Below are positions 9,537 to 18,242 of a stretch of 64,000 nt of DNA, in pieces. The first letter of the stretch is position 1. Every line of letters starts with the position of its first letter. Under the pieces are notes generated by a model. It saw only the letters and a program-made list of their open reading frames with translations. It was not told the origin of the DNA and searched no databases. This DNA is from Desulfobacula sp. (GTDB lineage: Bacteria; Desulfobacterota; Desulfobacteria; Desulfobacterales; Desulfobacteraceae): positions 124,001-188,000 of the forward strand of contig NZ_JABZFL010000096.1 of the NCBI RefSeq assembly GCF_014237455.1, read 5' to 3'. The position numbers and the translations under genes are program-made.

Positions 9537-9797
9537 CTATGGCGCCCTGTAACGCCCTATACGCGCTCTATGAGCTGCAATTGCAGCACTGATAATGGCA
9601 GTAAGTTTCCGGTTATCGTCAGGAGGCGTTTCCTCCCTGATTCCTGAAGGCCTGTGGGAGGTAACCAGTGATGCCTCTTTTTCCGTGTACGGTTTAAGCA
9701 GTTTTGCTGAAAGATGGATGATGATAAGCAGCAGGACAAGAAAAGAAGAAACCACCATCATACCCAGCATTGTTAATTTTAATCCTTGAACAATCAT
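9537..9797 (-). CDS. oadG: OadG-like small subunit of the sodium-pumping decarboxylase
   Basis: 86 residues: a short N-terminal stretch, one transmembrane helix (about 10-32, LGMMVVSSFLVLLLIIIHLSA) and a basic, Arg/Ala-rich tail with 'IISAAIAAHRARIGRYR'. This is the usual build of the gamma subunit, a single-pass membrane protein that holds the alpha and beta subunits together. The tail motif 'AIxAAHR/RxR' is typical of OadG. It is the first gene of the oadG-oadA-oadB run; the start has GGAGAAGAG upstream. Sequence alone is weak for such a short family, so the call rests mainly on position and topology. Confidence 0.8.
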   Translation of the reverse strand: MIVQGLKLTMLGMMVVSSFLVLLLIIIHLSAKLLKPYTEKEASLVTSHRPSGIREETPPDDNRKLTAIISAAIAAHRARIGRYRAP

Positions 9798-10008
9798 AGA
9801 ACTCTTCTCCGAAAAATTAACCTGTCATAATTCAATATAATCTCGGCTCCTTAAATATCGGAAATGATCTCTAAAGTAAAGTCGATAAGTTAATTATTTT
9901 ATTGGCCCTCTTACAGAAAGTATGAGGATTAACCAGAAATAGTTTTCAAACGGCCTTTGAAGAATCTTTGATTGAAAGCGTCCGGCACGACAACAGCATC
10001 CGGCCGTT

Positions 10009-11349
10009 CTAAATTCGTTTCTGAACCTTTGCCATTTCTACTACTGGCAAGGGTTCAAACAGTTTTCCCGGAATCAGGTTTAAAATTTTCTGAGGCATGC
10101 CACGGTATAATAACCGGACGATTATCATGGCATCTTTTTCAGGCACCGCAGGAAGATCTATTGTTTGGGTTACGCTCTGTTTTGCCTTTATCCTGCTATC
10201 TTTAAGCACCTGTCTTGCCTTTGCAATATTAATAACCTCGTTTCCTTTTCCATCTCCAAAAACCGTCCGAAAAATCACAGCATCTTTTGGCAACTCATGT
10301 TTGTCATCCAGGACACCCATCTGAAAGCGTGTCTTGTTGGCTTTATCCCGGATGGTAATTTCAAGCCATACCTGCCGAAGATCACCAACCCCTGTGGGGA
10401 TTGAGTGTCCGGCCCCCGCATTGGTCACGGTGATATTCAGCTTTTTTTGCTGGACCTGTGACGTGTCAATAGACAGTGTGACTGCATTCTTAAGCCGTTC
10501 AATGGCCATCTGACCTTTTGCTTCTCCACCAAACTGGCCCGGGACCGATACATTGCCCCCGACAAAATAATGGGTGAAAATATGGGGCCTTTCATCACTG
10601 TAATCGGTTGCTGTACCCGGATTTTCAGGCCGCGGAGTAGATCCGGTGGCAGGAATGCCGGGTCTCTGGTACATATGGCACCCCTGGCAGGTAATCTTTT
10701 GTTGAGGATCTTTTGAATTATAAGGACTATTCTTCCATTCCGTGTAAGTGGTTTCAAGATCTGTTCCAAACACCACATGTTTTACATTGTGGCAGGTTCC
10801 GCAAAACTCTGATTCAGTATGAAGTTTAGAGTATTCAGCCTCATGAAAATCAGGTTCTGCGTCATCAAAAGGGCCATACTTGATACCCGGTTCATCTTCG
10901 CCCTGACCGGGTTTCAGCACAAGACCGTTATTATACATTTGTTTTATTGTTTCAGCAGAATGGCAGTAATCACATTGAATCCCCTGTGTGGCAATCTCAG
11001 GGGTTTTCGACAAATCATCTGAAAGCTTTTGGGGGAATCCCGTCACATGCCCCACAGGTGTATGACATTTCACACAGGATTCGGCCTCTTTAATTTCTCC
11101 TTCATCTGTCAGCCCTTTACGAAGAAATTGTGATACTCTTGAATAAACAGGATCTTTATGGGCCAGGTTATGCATGGAATTTTCCCATTGTTCAAAAATT
11201 TCATCATGACATCCGCTACAGGTCTCAGGAGAAATAAATTGATCAATATGAATCACGTCTTCAGATGATGCAAAAAGAGTTGCAGAAAACAACATGACAA
11301 CTCCTACAGACAAGGCCAAAGATATGTTAAATCCTCTTTTAAAATTCAA
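10009..11349 (-). CDS. periplasmic pentahaem c-type cytochrome (cytochrome c554-like N-terminus)
   Basis: 446 residues with a Sec signal peptide (about 1-28, cleaved near LFASS). Five CXXCH haem sites lie at about residues 44, 92, 126, 183 and 221 (CSGCH, CVKCH, CDYCH, CGTCH, CQGCH), all in the first half. The first is in the 'SPETCSGCHDEIFEQWENS' context seen in cytochrome c554-like proteins. The second half lacks haem sites and is a beta-rich domain with GAGHSIPTGVGDLRQVWLE, a motif that recurs in haem proteins of anaerobes. It is probably an exported electron carrier or reductase. Electron donor and acceptor are unknown. The gene precedes nothing close and follows a coiled-coil protein gene by 12 nt. 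Confidence 0.85.
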   Translation of the reverse strand: MNFKRGFNISLALSVGVVMLFSATLFASSEDVIHIDQFISPETCSGCHDEIFEQWENSMHNLAHKDPVYSRVSQFLRKGLTDEGEIKEAESCVKCHTPVGHVTGFPQKLSDDLSKTPEIATQGIQCDYCHSAETIKQMYNNGLVLKPGQGEDEPGIKYGPFDDAEPDFHEAEYSKLHTESEFCGTCHNVKHVVFGTDLETTYTEWKNSPYNSKDPQQKITCQGCHMYQRPGIPATGSTPRPENPGTATDYSDERPHIFTHYFVGGNVSVPGQFGGEAKGQMAIERLKNAVTLSIDTSQVQQKKLNITVTNAGAGHSIPTGVGDLRQVWLEITIRDKANKTRFQMGVLDDKHELPKDAVIFRTVFGDGKGNEVINIAKARQVLKDSRIKAKQSVTQTIDLPAVPEKDAMIIVRLLYRGMPQKILNLIPGKLFEPLPVVEMAKVQKRI

Positions 11350-11361
11350 CCTTTTCTCTCC

Positions 11362-11787
11362 TTATTGAATAAATCCACCTGGGTATTCTTTGGTTTCTCC
11401 CTCCAAAGTAAGGACCGTCCAGTTCCCGTTTTCTTCTTTTGCCGTGACCAGGCAGTCAAGTCTTGTCCCGTCATTAAATGTAATAAAGCAAACACCCGAC
11501 TCGTTTAATGTGTTGACCTGGACAAATTTTTTGTCTTTGGATATCTGCCGAAAGATCTCAGCCGCCCGTTCAATGGTAATGATCCTGTTATATTCATCTT
11601 TATCTATTTTTTTAATTTGCTGTCTTAACTCATTGATCTGTTGTTTCTGGTCTGCAATCTTAGAAATAATGGTTTCCATTTCCGTTTTATCATCTGCCGG
11701 TACGGAAACCAGAATCTGTTTATGCAGTTCCATATCCGTTTCAATGAAATTGATTTTTTGCAGTATCCCTTTTATTTTTGCACTCAT
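11362..11787 (-). CDS. hypothetical coiled-coil protein upstream of the cytochrome
   Basis: 141 residues, cytoplasmic (no signal peptide). Residues about 1-70 are predicted helical with heptad-like spacing (KIADQKQQINELRQQIKKI), so a coiled coil. The rest looks like a small beta domain (VCFITFNDGTRLDCLVTAKEENGNWTVLTLEG). I do not recognise a named family. It is 12 nt upstream of the pentahaem cytochrome gene and probably shares its transcript. A role in cytochrome production would be a guess. Confidence 0.65.
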   Translation of the reverse strand: MSAKIKGILQKINFIETDMELHKQILVSVPADDKTEMETIISKIADQKQQINELRQQIKKIDKDEYNRIITIERAAEIFRQISKDKKFVQVNTLNESGVCFITFNDGTRLDCLVTAKEENGNWTVLTLEGETKEYPGGFIQ

Positions 11788-11850
11788 ATATTACTCTTTT
11801 TTTGGTTTTTTAATTTAACCCGCCTGACCGGCGCTTTACTTTTTATTAAT

Positions 11851-11958
11851 TCATGATTTACACAGGTTGCCTTTTTCAGCTGCCCTTTTATTACCCCTGA
11901 TAATCCATTTCAGGAACCTGACCACTATATTTTTCTTATTTTTTTTATCTTTCATCAT
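11851..11958 (-). CDS. small 35-residue basic protein
   Basis: A short open frame begins ATG-ATG at 11958 with AAAAGGA just upstream and runs to a TGA at 11851. The peptide is strongly basic at its N-terminus (MMKDKKNKKN), has a central amphipathic helix (IVVRFLKWIIRG) and ends GNLCKS with a single Cys. A 'helix, A-EKG-LC-S' ending resembles small unannotated peptides I associate with deltaproteobacteria, but I cannot verify that. It lies 63 nt upstream of the coiled-coil gene on the same strand. The rest of the 282-base gap is AT-rich with no recognisable element. Confidence 0.45.
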   Translation of the reverse strand: MMKDKKNKKNIVVRFLKWIIRGNKRAAEKGNLCKS

Positions 11959-12069
11959 ATCCTTTTAATTTTTTCCCAAGCTTCCATCAATTCCATAATA
12001 ATGTCAAGAGGCCTATAGACCATTATCAGGTTAAATGACTGTTACTATTTTAACTCAAAATTATTGGAC

Positions 12070-13302
12070 TTAAGGGACATTTAATACCGCACAATCACAG
12101 AGATCATCACTTTCAAAAGAGGTAATATCTCCTGCATTTAATCCCGGAACAGGAAACAATCGAACCGTTAACGGCTTATTCAAACGATATGCCATCGTTC
12201 CTGTATCTCTCATTAATGAAGTGATTTTTGCAATAGGAGTATTGCCTGGAATGGGTACCGTATCAAGGCCAATCCCGCAAACAGCACTGTATGTCAAAAG
12301 AGCGCGGATATCGAAATCAGAATTCCGTGTCCCCTCCGCAAGACCGATATCCTCTGTAACCGCAAGCATTAACCCGGAGAACCCGACCAGATCAACCCCT
12401 TTTATGGATTTGAAAACCTTTGTTAACAATGAAGACGCTTCAATGGTACCGGATGCCCCAAAATATTCGATCCCTAAACGTTTATAGACTTCCACTATAG
12501 AAGAACACTCCTTTGACGGCGCAGCAGAACTGTCAATACCCGAAAATGAAAAATCCGTATTCTTATCAAATCCATCTATAATTAATTTTACATTAGAAAC
12601 ATGATATTGAAGCGCTGAACTCAAGATCTCATAGTATCCTTTAAATAAATCATTATGATTTCCAAGAGAACTGGTTTCATTAAATTCCTGCAAGGCAGTT
12701 ACCAGCAAATCTGGTGTTTCAAGCCCCACCACAAAACAATTACCAAGCTCCTTTCGATGATAACCGGCCGGGAAATAAGGTATCAAGGGGGCACAATTAA
12801 AATTCACTGTAAAATTAAAGTTCCCTTCACCTCGCGGCGTCAACCTGCTTATTTGGGATACAGCAAGTACGGAAGAATGAATCAACGGGTTATCCAATAC
12901 ACCGAATTCATCCAGTCCGACATTGACACACGCATTACATAAATCACCATAGTCTCTTATCAGCTCGGGAAGAAGTGATATTTCTTGTTTTGTTCGTGCT
13001 TCACCTATGGCGAACCGGATTCTAAGATTTGATGTGTCAGAAGCGGTTAAAAGGTGACCGAGGGTTTCCAAATCTGAAGTCGCGGCTTTTATGCTGTCCG
13101 TGTTCAGGTATTCTCCAAACGGATTGGTGACGATCCTTATGGATTGAACAAGATAGCCATTTTCCATAAATTCTTGTGACAGATCATTGCAAAACCGGAT
13201 CGCCCCTGAAATAGCGCTTTTCCATGTGGACCTGTCCTTCTTAAGAACCAAAAATATTGTGATTGTTCTGATTCGACAAAGTTCTTTACGTTTATATTTC
13301 AT
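12070..13302 (-). CDS. DUF711 (UPF0210) family protein
   Basis: 410 residues. The diagnostic family core is clear: 'NFNFTVNFNCAPLIPYFPAGYH' around residue 165, 'NCFVVGLETPDLL', and late motifs GFSGLMLAVTEDIGLAEG and GLDTVPIPGNTP. DUF711 proteins adopt a pyruvate-formate-lyase-like fold without the glycine radical motif, and their function is unknown. The length is somewhat shorter than the usual 440-450 residues, mainly at the N-terminus. The ATG at 13302 follows an AGAGG. It is not tightly coupled to its neighbours. Confidence 0.82.
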   Translation of the reverse strand: MKYKRKELCRIRTITIFLVLKKDRSTWKSAISGAIRFCNDLSQEFMENGYLVQSIRIVTNPFGEYLNTDSIKAATSDLETLGHLLTASDTSNLRIRFAIGEARTKQEISLLPELIRDYGDLCNACVNVGLDEFGVLDNPLIHSSVLAVSQISRLTPRGEGNFNFTVNFNCAPLIPYFPAGYHRKELGNCFVVGLETPDLLVTALQEFNETSSLGNHNDLFKGYYEILSSALQYHVSNVKLIIDGFDKNTDFSFSGIDSSAAPSKECSSIVEVYKRLGIEYFGASGTIEASSLLTKVFKSIKGVDLVGFSGLMLAVTEDIGLAEGTRNSDFDIRALLTYSAVCGIGLDTVPIPGNTPIAKITSLMRDTGTMAYRLNKPLTVRLFPVPGLNAGDITSFESDDLCDCAVLNVP

Positions 13303-13348
13303 CCTCTATACCCTTTTAACACTATCGATTGCATCATCAGCTAACAGG

Positions 13349-13714
13349 CTATGCATTTTTTAAAAATTCAATTGCTTTATCTTTCTGTTCAATGGAAAAT
13401 CCTTTCATATCTATATTCTTAAATAATTTGCCTTCAAGATCGACAAGCTTATGTATCCATTTTTTATGTGTTACCACTGCTATCCTGGTAAAATGGGACA
13501 TTCCAAAATCTATAAAAAACTTAAATTTTTCAATCATTGCATCAAGCTCAGCGCCACCGATACTGACAACCTCTTGATATAAAATTAGGTCTTCGCCTTT
13601 ATCTATTTTTCCCTTAAATATAGAAAGCACGGACACCATTTCCTCTTCTGTTATCTTTCCTTCCAAACGATATGCAACAGCTTTTTCAACTCCTATATCT
13701 ATTATTTCTAACAT
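13349..13714 (-). CDS. SpoIIAA-like (STAS-fold) protein
   Basis: 121 residues matching the SpoIIAA-like/DUF3478 pattern: an N-terminal 'VEKAVAYRLEGKITEEEMVSVL' strand-helix, a central 'DLILYQEVVSIGGAELDAMIEKFKFFIDF', then 'HFTRIAVVTHKKWIHKLVDLEGKLF' and a C-terminal 'KDKAIEFLKNA' helix. These small cytoplasmic proteins share the STAS fold with anti-sigma antagonists but lack the regulatory serine context. Their role is unknown; some bind lipids or nucleotides. The start has an almost ideal AAGGAGGTGAAT. It lies 46 nt upstream of the DUF711 gene. Confidence 0.78.
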   Translation of the reverse strand: MLEIIDIGVEKAVAYRLEGKITEEEMVSVLSIFKGKIDKGEDLILYQEVVSIGGAELDAMIEKFKFFIDFGMSHFTRIAVVTHKKWIHKLVDLEGKLFKNIDMKGFSIEQKDKAIEFLKNA

Positions 13715-13759
13715 TTAATTCACCTCCTTGTTGAAAATTTAAGCATGGTGCAACACCTT

Positions 13760-14194
13760 TTATTTATAACCGATCTTATCTGATAAGGGTATCTTGCTCC
13801 TGACAAAAATACCGGTAGCTCTGGCAATCTCTTTGTCATTTGAATCATACAAAACCGATTCACAGATAAACTGGGAGTGATTCTGATTAACAACCTTACC
13901 AATTGATTTTACAACACCTTCTGATACAGGGCGGGTAATATAGGTTGTTAAACTGGTTGTTAAAACAAAGACATCCTCAACCAGGGAATTAGCTGCAAAA
14001 AATGCTGCATTATCTAATGCGAGAAAATATAACGCACCGTGCATGGCGCCTGCGGCGTGGTAAAGCTCCTTTCTTACAGGCAGAGTAATGTGTGCCTCTC
14101 CTTTTTTTATACTAACCCTGGCACCGGTCAGTTGCACAAATTGTGCGGAATGCATCATATTTTCCAGTTTTATGTAATGGTCGCTATTTGTCAT
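13760..14194 (-). CDS. PaaI-type hotdog thioesterase
   Basis: 144 residues of a single hotdog fold. The conserved 'YHAAGAMHGALYFLALDNAAFFAANS' segment matches the HGG-like active-site turn and following helix of the 4HBT/PaaI family, with G-A replacing the second Gly of HGG. Such enzymes hydrolyse acyl-CoA thioesters; the acyl group is unknown. Its ATG overlaps the TGA of the RNase HI gene by 4 nt (ATGA), which implies translational coupling. A second, more canonical member of this family lies at 30134-30616. Confidence 0.82.
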   Translation of the reverse strand: MTNSDHYIKLENMMHSAQFVQLTGARVSIKKGEAHITLPVRKELYHAAGAMHGALYFLALDNAAFFAANSLVEDVFVLTTSLTTYITRPVSEGVVKSIGKVVNQNHSQFICESVLYDSNDKEIARATGIFVRSKIPLSDKIGYK

Positions 14195-14670
14195 TGATGG
14201 TCTCTCCTCAGTGCATTCCGTGACGCTCTATCCACCAGCGTGAAGAGCCTGTCTATTTCATCTTTTTGATTCGATACCTTATGGCCCTGTACTTTACCAA
14301 ATTTACAATCCAATTGATCGGTCATTTTATAAAATTCCTGATACAGCTTATAATTTTTGATGCGGTTATTTTTCTTTGTCCGATAATCATTTTGCTCAAA
14401 CCGGCCACGTCTTCCCTGTAAACCGATGATGTTTTGAGAATCCGTGTATACCATCACCCTGCGCCCCTGTGCTTGAATATCGCTTAGCGCCCATAATAAG
14501 GTCTGCAATTCCAATTTTGTTGAAGACGTCCGCTCAAATCTTTTCACTTTCACACTCAACTTCAATGAATCCAATGAGAGTCCTTCTTCAGGTACAGTCA
14601 GATATGCCCCATATCCGATATTTGTCTGAGGATTCACACTTCCATCTGTAAACAGTATCAGATCCGTCAT
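14191..14670 (-). CDS. rnhA: ribonuclease HI
   Basis: 159 residues from the ATG at 14670; a TTG four codons earlier is possible but neither has a good ribosome-binding site. The RNase H fold residues are all present: Asp in LFTDGSVNP, Glu in STKLELQTLLWAL, Asp in MVYTDSQNI, and a C-terminal Asp in TLVDRASRNALR, with a His in VQGHK. It should cleave the RNA strand of RNA-DNA hybrids in the cytoplasm. The insertion 'GRRGRFEQNDYRTKKNNRIKN' replaces the usual basic-protrusion helix. It is translationally coupled to the downstream thioesterase. Confidence 0.88.
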   Translation of the reverse strand: MTDLILFTDGSVNPQTNIGYGAYLTVPEEGLSLDSLKLSVKVKRFERTSSTKLELQTLLWALSDIQAQGRRVMVYTDSQNIIGLQGRRGRFEQNDYRTKKNNRIKNYKLYQEFYKMTDQLDCKFGKVQGHKVSNQKDEIDRLFTLVDRASRNALRRDHQ

Positions 14671-14696
14671 AAAAAAAACCAAATTGTTTTTGCCGC

Positions 14697-15980
14697 CTAT
14701 TTTGAAATCATGGTGTTAATGATATGCCGGTCGGTTTCAAGCATGCCCTTTGTGGCAAGGTCTCCTATGTTCCGAACCGTCTGATCCACATCCTCGGCAA
14801 TAATCCCATCGGTGTGGGTGGCACAGCTGCCTTCAATAGCCAGAAGCGCACAATAAACAGCCGAACTGACACCGGCAGATACTTTAAGCGAGCATCCCTG
14901 TTTAGCTCCATCACATATCATCCCGGTGATGCTGGCAGCCATATTTTTAATGGTACCGCCGATCTGATCCAGATTCCCGCCCAAAAGATAGCAGATCCCG
15001 CAGGCAGCCCCGGTTGATGCCGTCAAAATGCCGCACAATGCAGTCAGCTGACCAACAGATTGCTTAATATAAATGGCCATTAAATTGCTCAGGATGAGGG
15101 CCCGGATCAATTTTTCATCGGAAGCGCCTGTTTTTTGTGCCACGGCAACCACGGGGAGGATGGTAGTAATGCCCTGGTTCCCACTGCCGGAGTTGCTCAT
15201 CACCGGCAGGGTACATCCATCCATACGGGCATCGGCCGCAGCTGCCGTCAGGGACATGGCATAGGATGCCAGGTCATCGGCAATAAATTTTCTTGTGATA
15301 TTTTTCTGTATGGTCATACCGGTTCTGAGACCATATTTTCCTGTCAGGCCTTCTTTTGAAATGGCTTCATTGAGCTTGACTCCTTCCAGAATAAACTTAA
15401 TTTCATCAAGCGGTGTCTGGTTTGCAAATTCATATATCTTTGCCACGGAAAGATTAATTTTTGTCTCAGGCTTTTCCGTGTCAGAATGGGCATCAAACCC
15501 CCTGAAAACAGGTTTTCCGTTTTTTTCAACATAGATGATATTGGTATGACGATGGGAAATGATGGTCCTGCAGGTATGGTCTTTTGCCTTACAGATGCTT
15601 TCAACATATAGATTATCTGTCCCATCCTTTACACTGATATCAACCTGTTTTTCATCCACCATCCGGCGTGCTGCTTCAAGATGTTTATCATTCACCTGTT
15701 TGAGCACCTCAAGCCCGTCTTTTGAATTGCCGCATACTGCACCAAGAGCAGCAGCAATGGGCAGCCCCATCATGCCTGTACCCGGGATAACCACCCCCAT
15801 TCCGTTCTTATAAATATTGCCGCTGACAAGAATCTCTATTGTTTCAGGAAAGTCTCCAAGGACTTCCCTTGATCTGGCCGTTGCCAGGGCAACTGCCACA
15901 GGTTCGGTGCAGCCGAGGGCCGGAATAACTTCACGATTGATAAGTGCAATAATTTCCTGTCTTTCCTCTTTATCCAGCAT
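14697..15980 (-). CDS. L-cysteine desulfidase / L-serine dehydratase alpha-like (UPF0597) protein
   Basis: 427 residues, the usual length of the UPF0597/YhaM (CyuA) family. N-terminal 'EVIPALGCTEPVAVALATA' and central 'GNQGITTILPVVAVA' are diagnostic; later Cys residues in LTALCGILTASTGAACGICYLLGG and MICDGAKQGCSLK fit an oxygen-sensitive [4Fe-4S] enzyme. Members degrade L-cysteine to pyruvate, ammonia and sulfide, or are serine-dehydratase-like. In a sulfidogenic anaerobe, cysteine catabolism is plausible but not shown. It lies 14 nt upstream of the RNase HI gene and 22 nt downstream of a RibD-like reductase. Confidence 0.85.
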   Translation of the reverse strand: MLDKEERQEIIALINREVIPALGCTEPVAVALATARSREVLGDFPETIEILVSGNIYKNGMGVVIPGTGMMGLPIAAALGAVCGNSKDGLEVLKQVNDKHLEAARRMVDEKQVDISVKDGTDNLYVESICKAKDHTCRTIISHRHTNIIYVEKNGKPVFRGFDAHSDTEKPETKINLSVAKIYEFANQTPLDEIKFILEGVKLNEAISKEGLTGKYGLRTGMTIQKNITRKFIADDLASYAMSLTAAAADARMDGCTLPVMSNSGSGNQGITTILPVVAVAQKTGASDEKLIRALILSNLMAIYIKQSVGQLTALCGILTASTGAACGICYLLGGNLDQIGGTIKNMAASITGMICDGAKQGCSLKVSAGVSSAVYCALLAIEGSCATHTDGIIAEDVDQTVRNIGDLATKGMLETDRHIINTMISK

Positions 15981-16002
15981 GGGTCTTTCCTCTTCAAAAA
16001 AT

Positions 16003-16506
16003 TTATTTTTTAACCCTGTATTTCAATAAAACATGGCTTTTATCAATTTCCCCTATATCCATCAATTCCAAACGGATATCCAGAGTTTCGTTAAACAGGG
16101 ACAACCCCTTCCCAAAAAGCCTTGGAACAATCGTAACATGAATCTCGTCTATCAGGTTTTCTTTCATGAAAAGCGTGTTCACAATTGATCCGCCGATGAG
16201 TGCCACCGATTCAAACCCCTGGGCCTGAAGATCCTTTACGATCTCCCCCGGTGTTTGGCTGGTAAATATCAAACCCCTGTCCTGACTTATCCTTGTTTTA
16301 TCCCTTGTCATGACAATATTTTTACGTCCCGGCAGAATTTTTCCAATGGTATCAAATGTTTTGGAACCCATGATCATAGCTCCTGATTTCCGGGTGATAT
16401 GGACAAAATATTTCTTATCCACTTTCCCGGTCCAGTCTATCCTTTGCATGGAATCCCTTGCAATCATCCCATCTGCCGTAACAGCCATCAAGAGTATCAC
16501 TTTCAT
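16003..16506 (-). CDS. dihydrofolate reductase/RibD C-terminal-like reductase
   Basis: 167 residues of the DHFR-like fold. Visible pattern: 'VILLMAVTADGMIARDS' (first strand and loop), 'GAMIMGSKTFDTIGKILPGRKNIVMTRD' (the nucleotide-binding M-G-x-x-T motif), and 'FESVALIGGSIVNTLFMKENLIDEIHVTIVPRLFGKG'. These are shared by RibD_C reductases and distant DHFRs; NAD(P)H dependence is expected, the substrate is not known. A true FolA would keep a WxxP and an acidic residue that I cannot place, so the broader family name is used. It is the gene just upstream of the cysteine desulfidase-like gene. Confidence 0.8.
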   Translation of the reverse strand: MKVILLMAVTADGMIARDSMQRIDWTGKVDKKYFVHITRKSGAMIMGSKTFDTIGKILPGRKNIVMTRDKTRISQDRGLIFTSQTPGEIVKDLQAQGFESVALIGGSIVNTLFMKENLIDEIHVTIVPRLFGKGLSLFNETLDIRLELMDIGEIDKSHVLLKYRVKK

Positions 16507-16529
16507 GTTTCTTTATCCTCTATGCAAGA

Positions 16530-16742
16530 TCAGTCACCCGGCCATTTCATATTTTTATCTTCACTATAATAACAGAATCTGTCCCAATTTACTTCTTTTT
16601 TTGAAATCGGGCAGCGGAGGGTAACTTTGGTGTCGCTTAAGTGGACAACCTCCCAGTCACCGGATCGTCTTGATCCTTCAATCCGTATCTTCTGCCCCTC
16701 TTTAAACGGATATGGTTTAAACACGGTCACATGATGATCCAT
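16530..16742 (-). CDS. hypothetical small protein, possible SH3-like fold
   Basis: 70 residues (MDHHVTVFKPYPFKEGQKIR at the start), with alternating strand-like segments 'KIRIEGSRRSGDWEVVHLSDTKVTLRCPISKKEVNW'. The composition suggests a small beta barrel. I do not recognise a family. It begins after a clear GAGGAGGAT and lies 23 nt upstream of the RibD-like gene, so it is likely the first gene of that run. No signal peptide or membrane segment. Confidence 0.65.
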   Translation of the reverse strand: MDHHVTVFKPYPFKEGQKIRIEGSRRSGDWEVVHLSDTKVTLRCPISKKEVNWDRFCYYSEDKNMKWPGD

Positions 16743-16849
16743 GGTATCCTCCTCTTTTTTAACGGATTATTCAAAAAGTATATGCTCTTTTTTTTACCAA
16801 GACAAATATTGACAAAGAAGAATCTTAAGAATAACTCTTACAGACTTTT

Positions 16850-18241
16850 TTATGTATTTCCAATCATTTTTTTGGGATCTACCCATTGATCGAATTTCTC
16901 ACCCGACATTATTCCCAAATCAAGCGCAGCCTGCTTTAGGGTTTTATTCTCCTGATGGGCTTTTTTTGCAACACTGGCTGCCTGCTCATAACCGATATGG
17001 GGACTTAAAGCCGTTACCAGCATGAGCGATTCCTGAAGATATTTTTCAATATTTTCATAATTGGGTTCCATGCCGTCAACACAATTATTTTTAAACGATA
17101 CGGCTGCATTACCCAACAGCCGTGCCGATTCCAGAAAGTTGTAAATGATCACCGGCTTAAACACATTGAGTTCAAAATGCCCGTTTGATCCGCCAATGTT
17201 GATGGTGACATCATTGCCCATGACCTGGGCGCACACCATTGTCAACGCCTCGGTCTGAGTGGGATTGACTTTCCCCGGCATGATGGAGGACCCGGGTTCA
17301 TTTTCCGGCAGCAGCAGCTCACCAATGCCGCATCGCGGCCCAGAGCCCATAAGTCGAATATCATTGGCGATTTTCATAAGACTGACCGCCAGGGTTTTAA
17401 GTGCCCCGTGAGTTGCGACAATGGCATCATGAGTTGCCAGGGATTCAAATTTATTGGGTGCTGTCACAAATGGATAGCCTGTCAGGTCGGCAATGGTCCG
17501 GGCTACCTTTTTGTCATATCCTTCAGGTGCATTCAGACCGGTTCCCACAGCTGTCCCGCCCAGTGCCAGCTCGGATAGATGAGGCAAGGTATAATCCAGA
17601 GTTTTAAGACCATGATCCAGCATGGATGCGTATCCTGAAAATTCCTGCCCAAGGGTCAGAGGAATTGCATCCATCAGGTGTGTACGGCCGATTTTTACTA
17701 TATCTTTCCATGCCCTGATTTTCTTTTCCAAAGCTGTTTTCAATGCCTCTATAGAAGGAATTGTGCGATCAGACAGCATCTTACAGGCCGCCATATTCAT
17801 GGCGCTAGGAAACGTATCATTTGAAGACTGAGAAATATTCACATCATCGTTGGGATGAACAAGGCGATTTCCCTGTCCAAGTTTGTTACCGAGCAACACA
17901 TGAGACCTGTTGGCAATGACTTCATTTACATTCATGTTGGACTGGGTACCAGACCCGGTCTGCCAGACAACCAGGGGAAAATGGTCATCAAGCGTCCCTT
18001 GAATAATTTCATCACAGACCCGGATAATAATATCTTTTTTTTCCCGGGACAACACGCCAAGGTCATGATTTACAATGGCGGCCGCTTTTTTCAATATCCC
18101 GAAGGCCCGGATGATCTCCAGAGGCATCTTCCGGCTTCCGATTTTAAAGTGATCCAAAGACCTCTGGGTCTGTGCACCCCAGTATTTATCAAAAGGGACT
18201 TGAATATCCCCCATGGTATCTGTTTCTATTCTTGTCTTCAT
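16850..18241 (-). CDS. fumC: fumarate hydratase, class II
   Basis: 463 residues from ATG at 18241, the typical length and N-terminus of FumC (METDTMG.I.VP-like, with [14 protein letters not shown]). A longer frame to 18310 would run into the upstream fumarase and is rejected. Signature regions are intact: '[19 protein letters not shown]', '[17 protein letters not shown]', and the family signature [13 protein letters not shown]. The enzyme is an iron-free homotetramer that interconverts fumarate and malate. Its start codon follows the class I fumarase stop by one base, making two unrelated fumarases adjacent in one operon. It is the last gene of that operon. Confidence 0.95.
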   Translation of the reverse strand: MKTRIETDTMGDIQVPFDKYWGAQTQRSLDHFKIGSRKMPLEIIRAFGILKKAAAIVNHDLGVLSREKKDIIIRVCDEIIQGTLDDHFPLVVWQTGSGTQSNMNVNEVIANRSHVLLGNKLGQGNRLVHPNDDVNISQSSNDTFPSAMNMAACKMLSDRTIPSIEALKTALEKKIRAWKDIVKIGRTHLMDAIPLTLGQEFSGYASMLDHGLKTLDYTLPHLSELALGGTAVGTGLNAPEGYDKKVARTIADLTGYPFVTAPNKFESLATHDAIVATHGALKTLAVSLMKIANDIRLMGSGPRCGIGELLLPENEPGSSIMPGKVNPTQTEALTMVCAQVMGNDVTINIGGSNGHFELNVFKPVIIYNFLESARLLGNAAVSFKNNCVDGMEPNYENIEKYLQESLMLVTALSPHIGYEQAASVAKKAHQENKTLKQAALDLGIMSGEKFDQWVDPKKMIGNT

Positions 18242-18242
18242 T

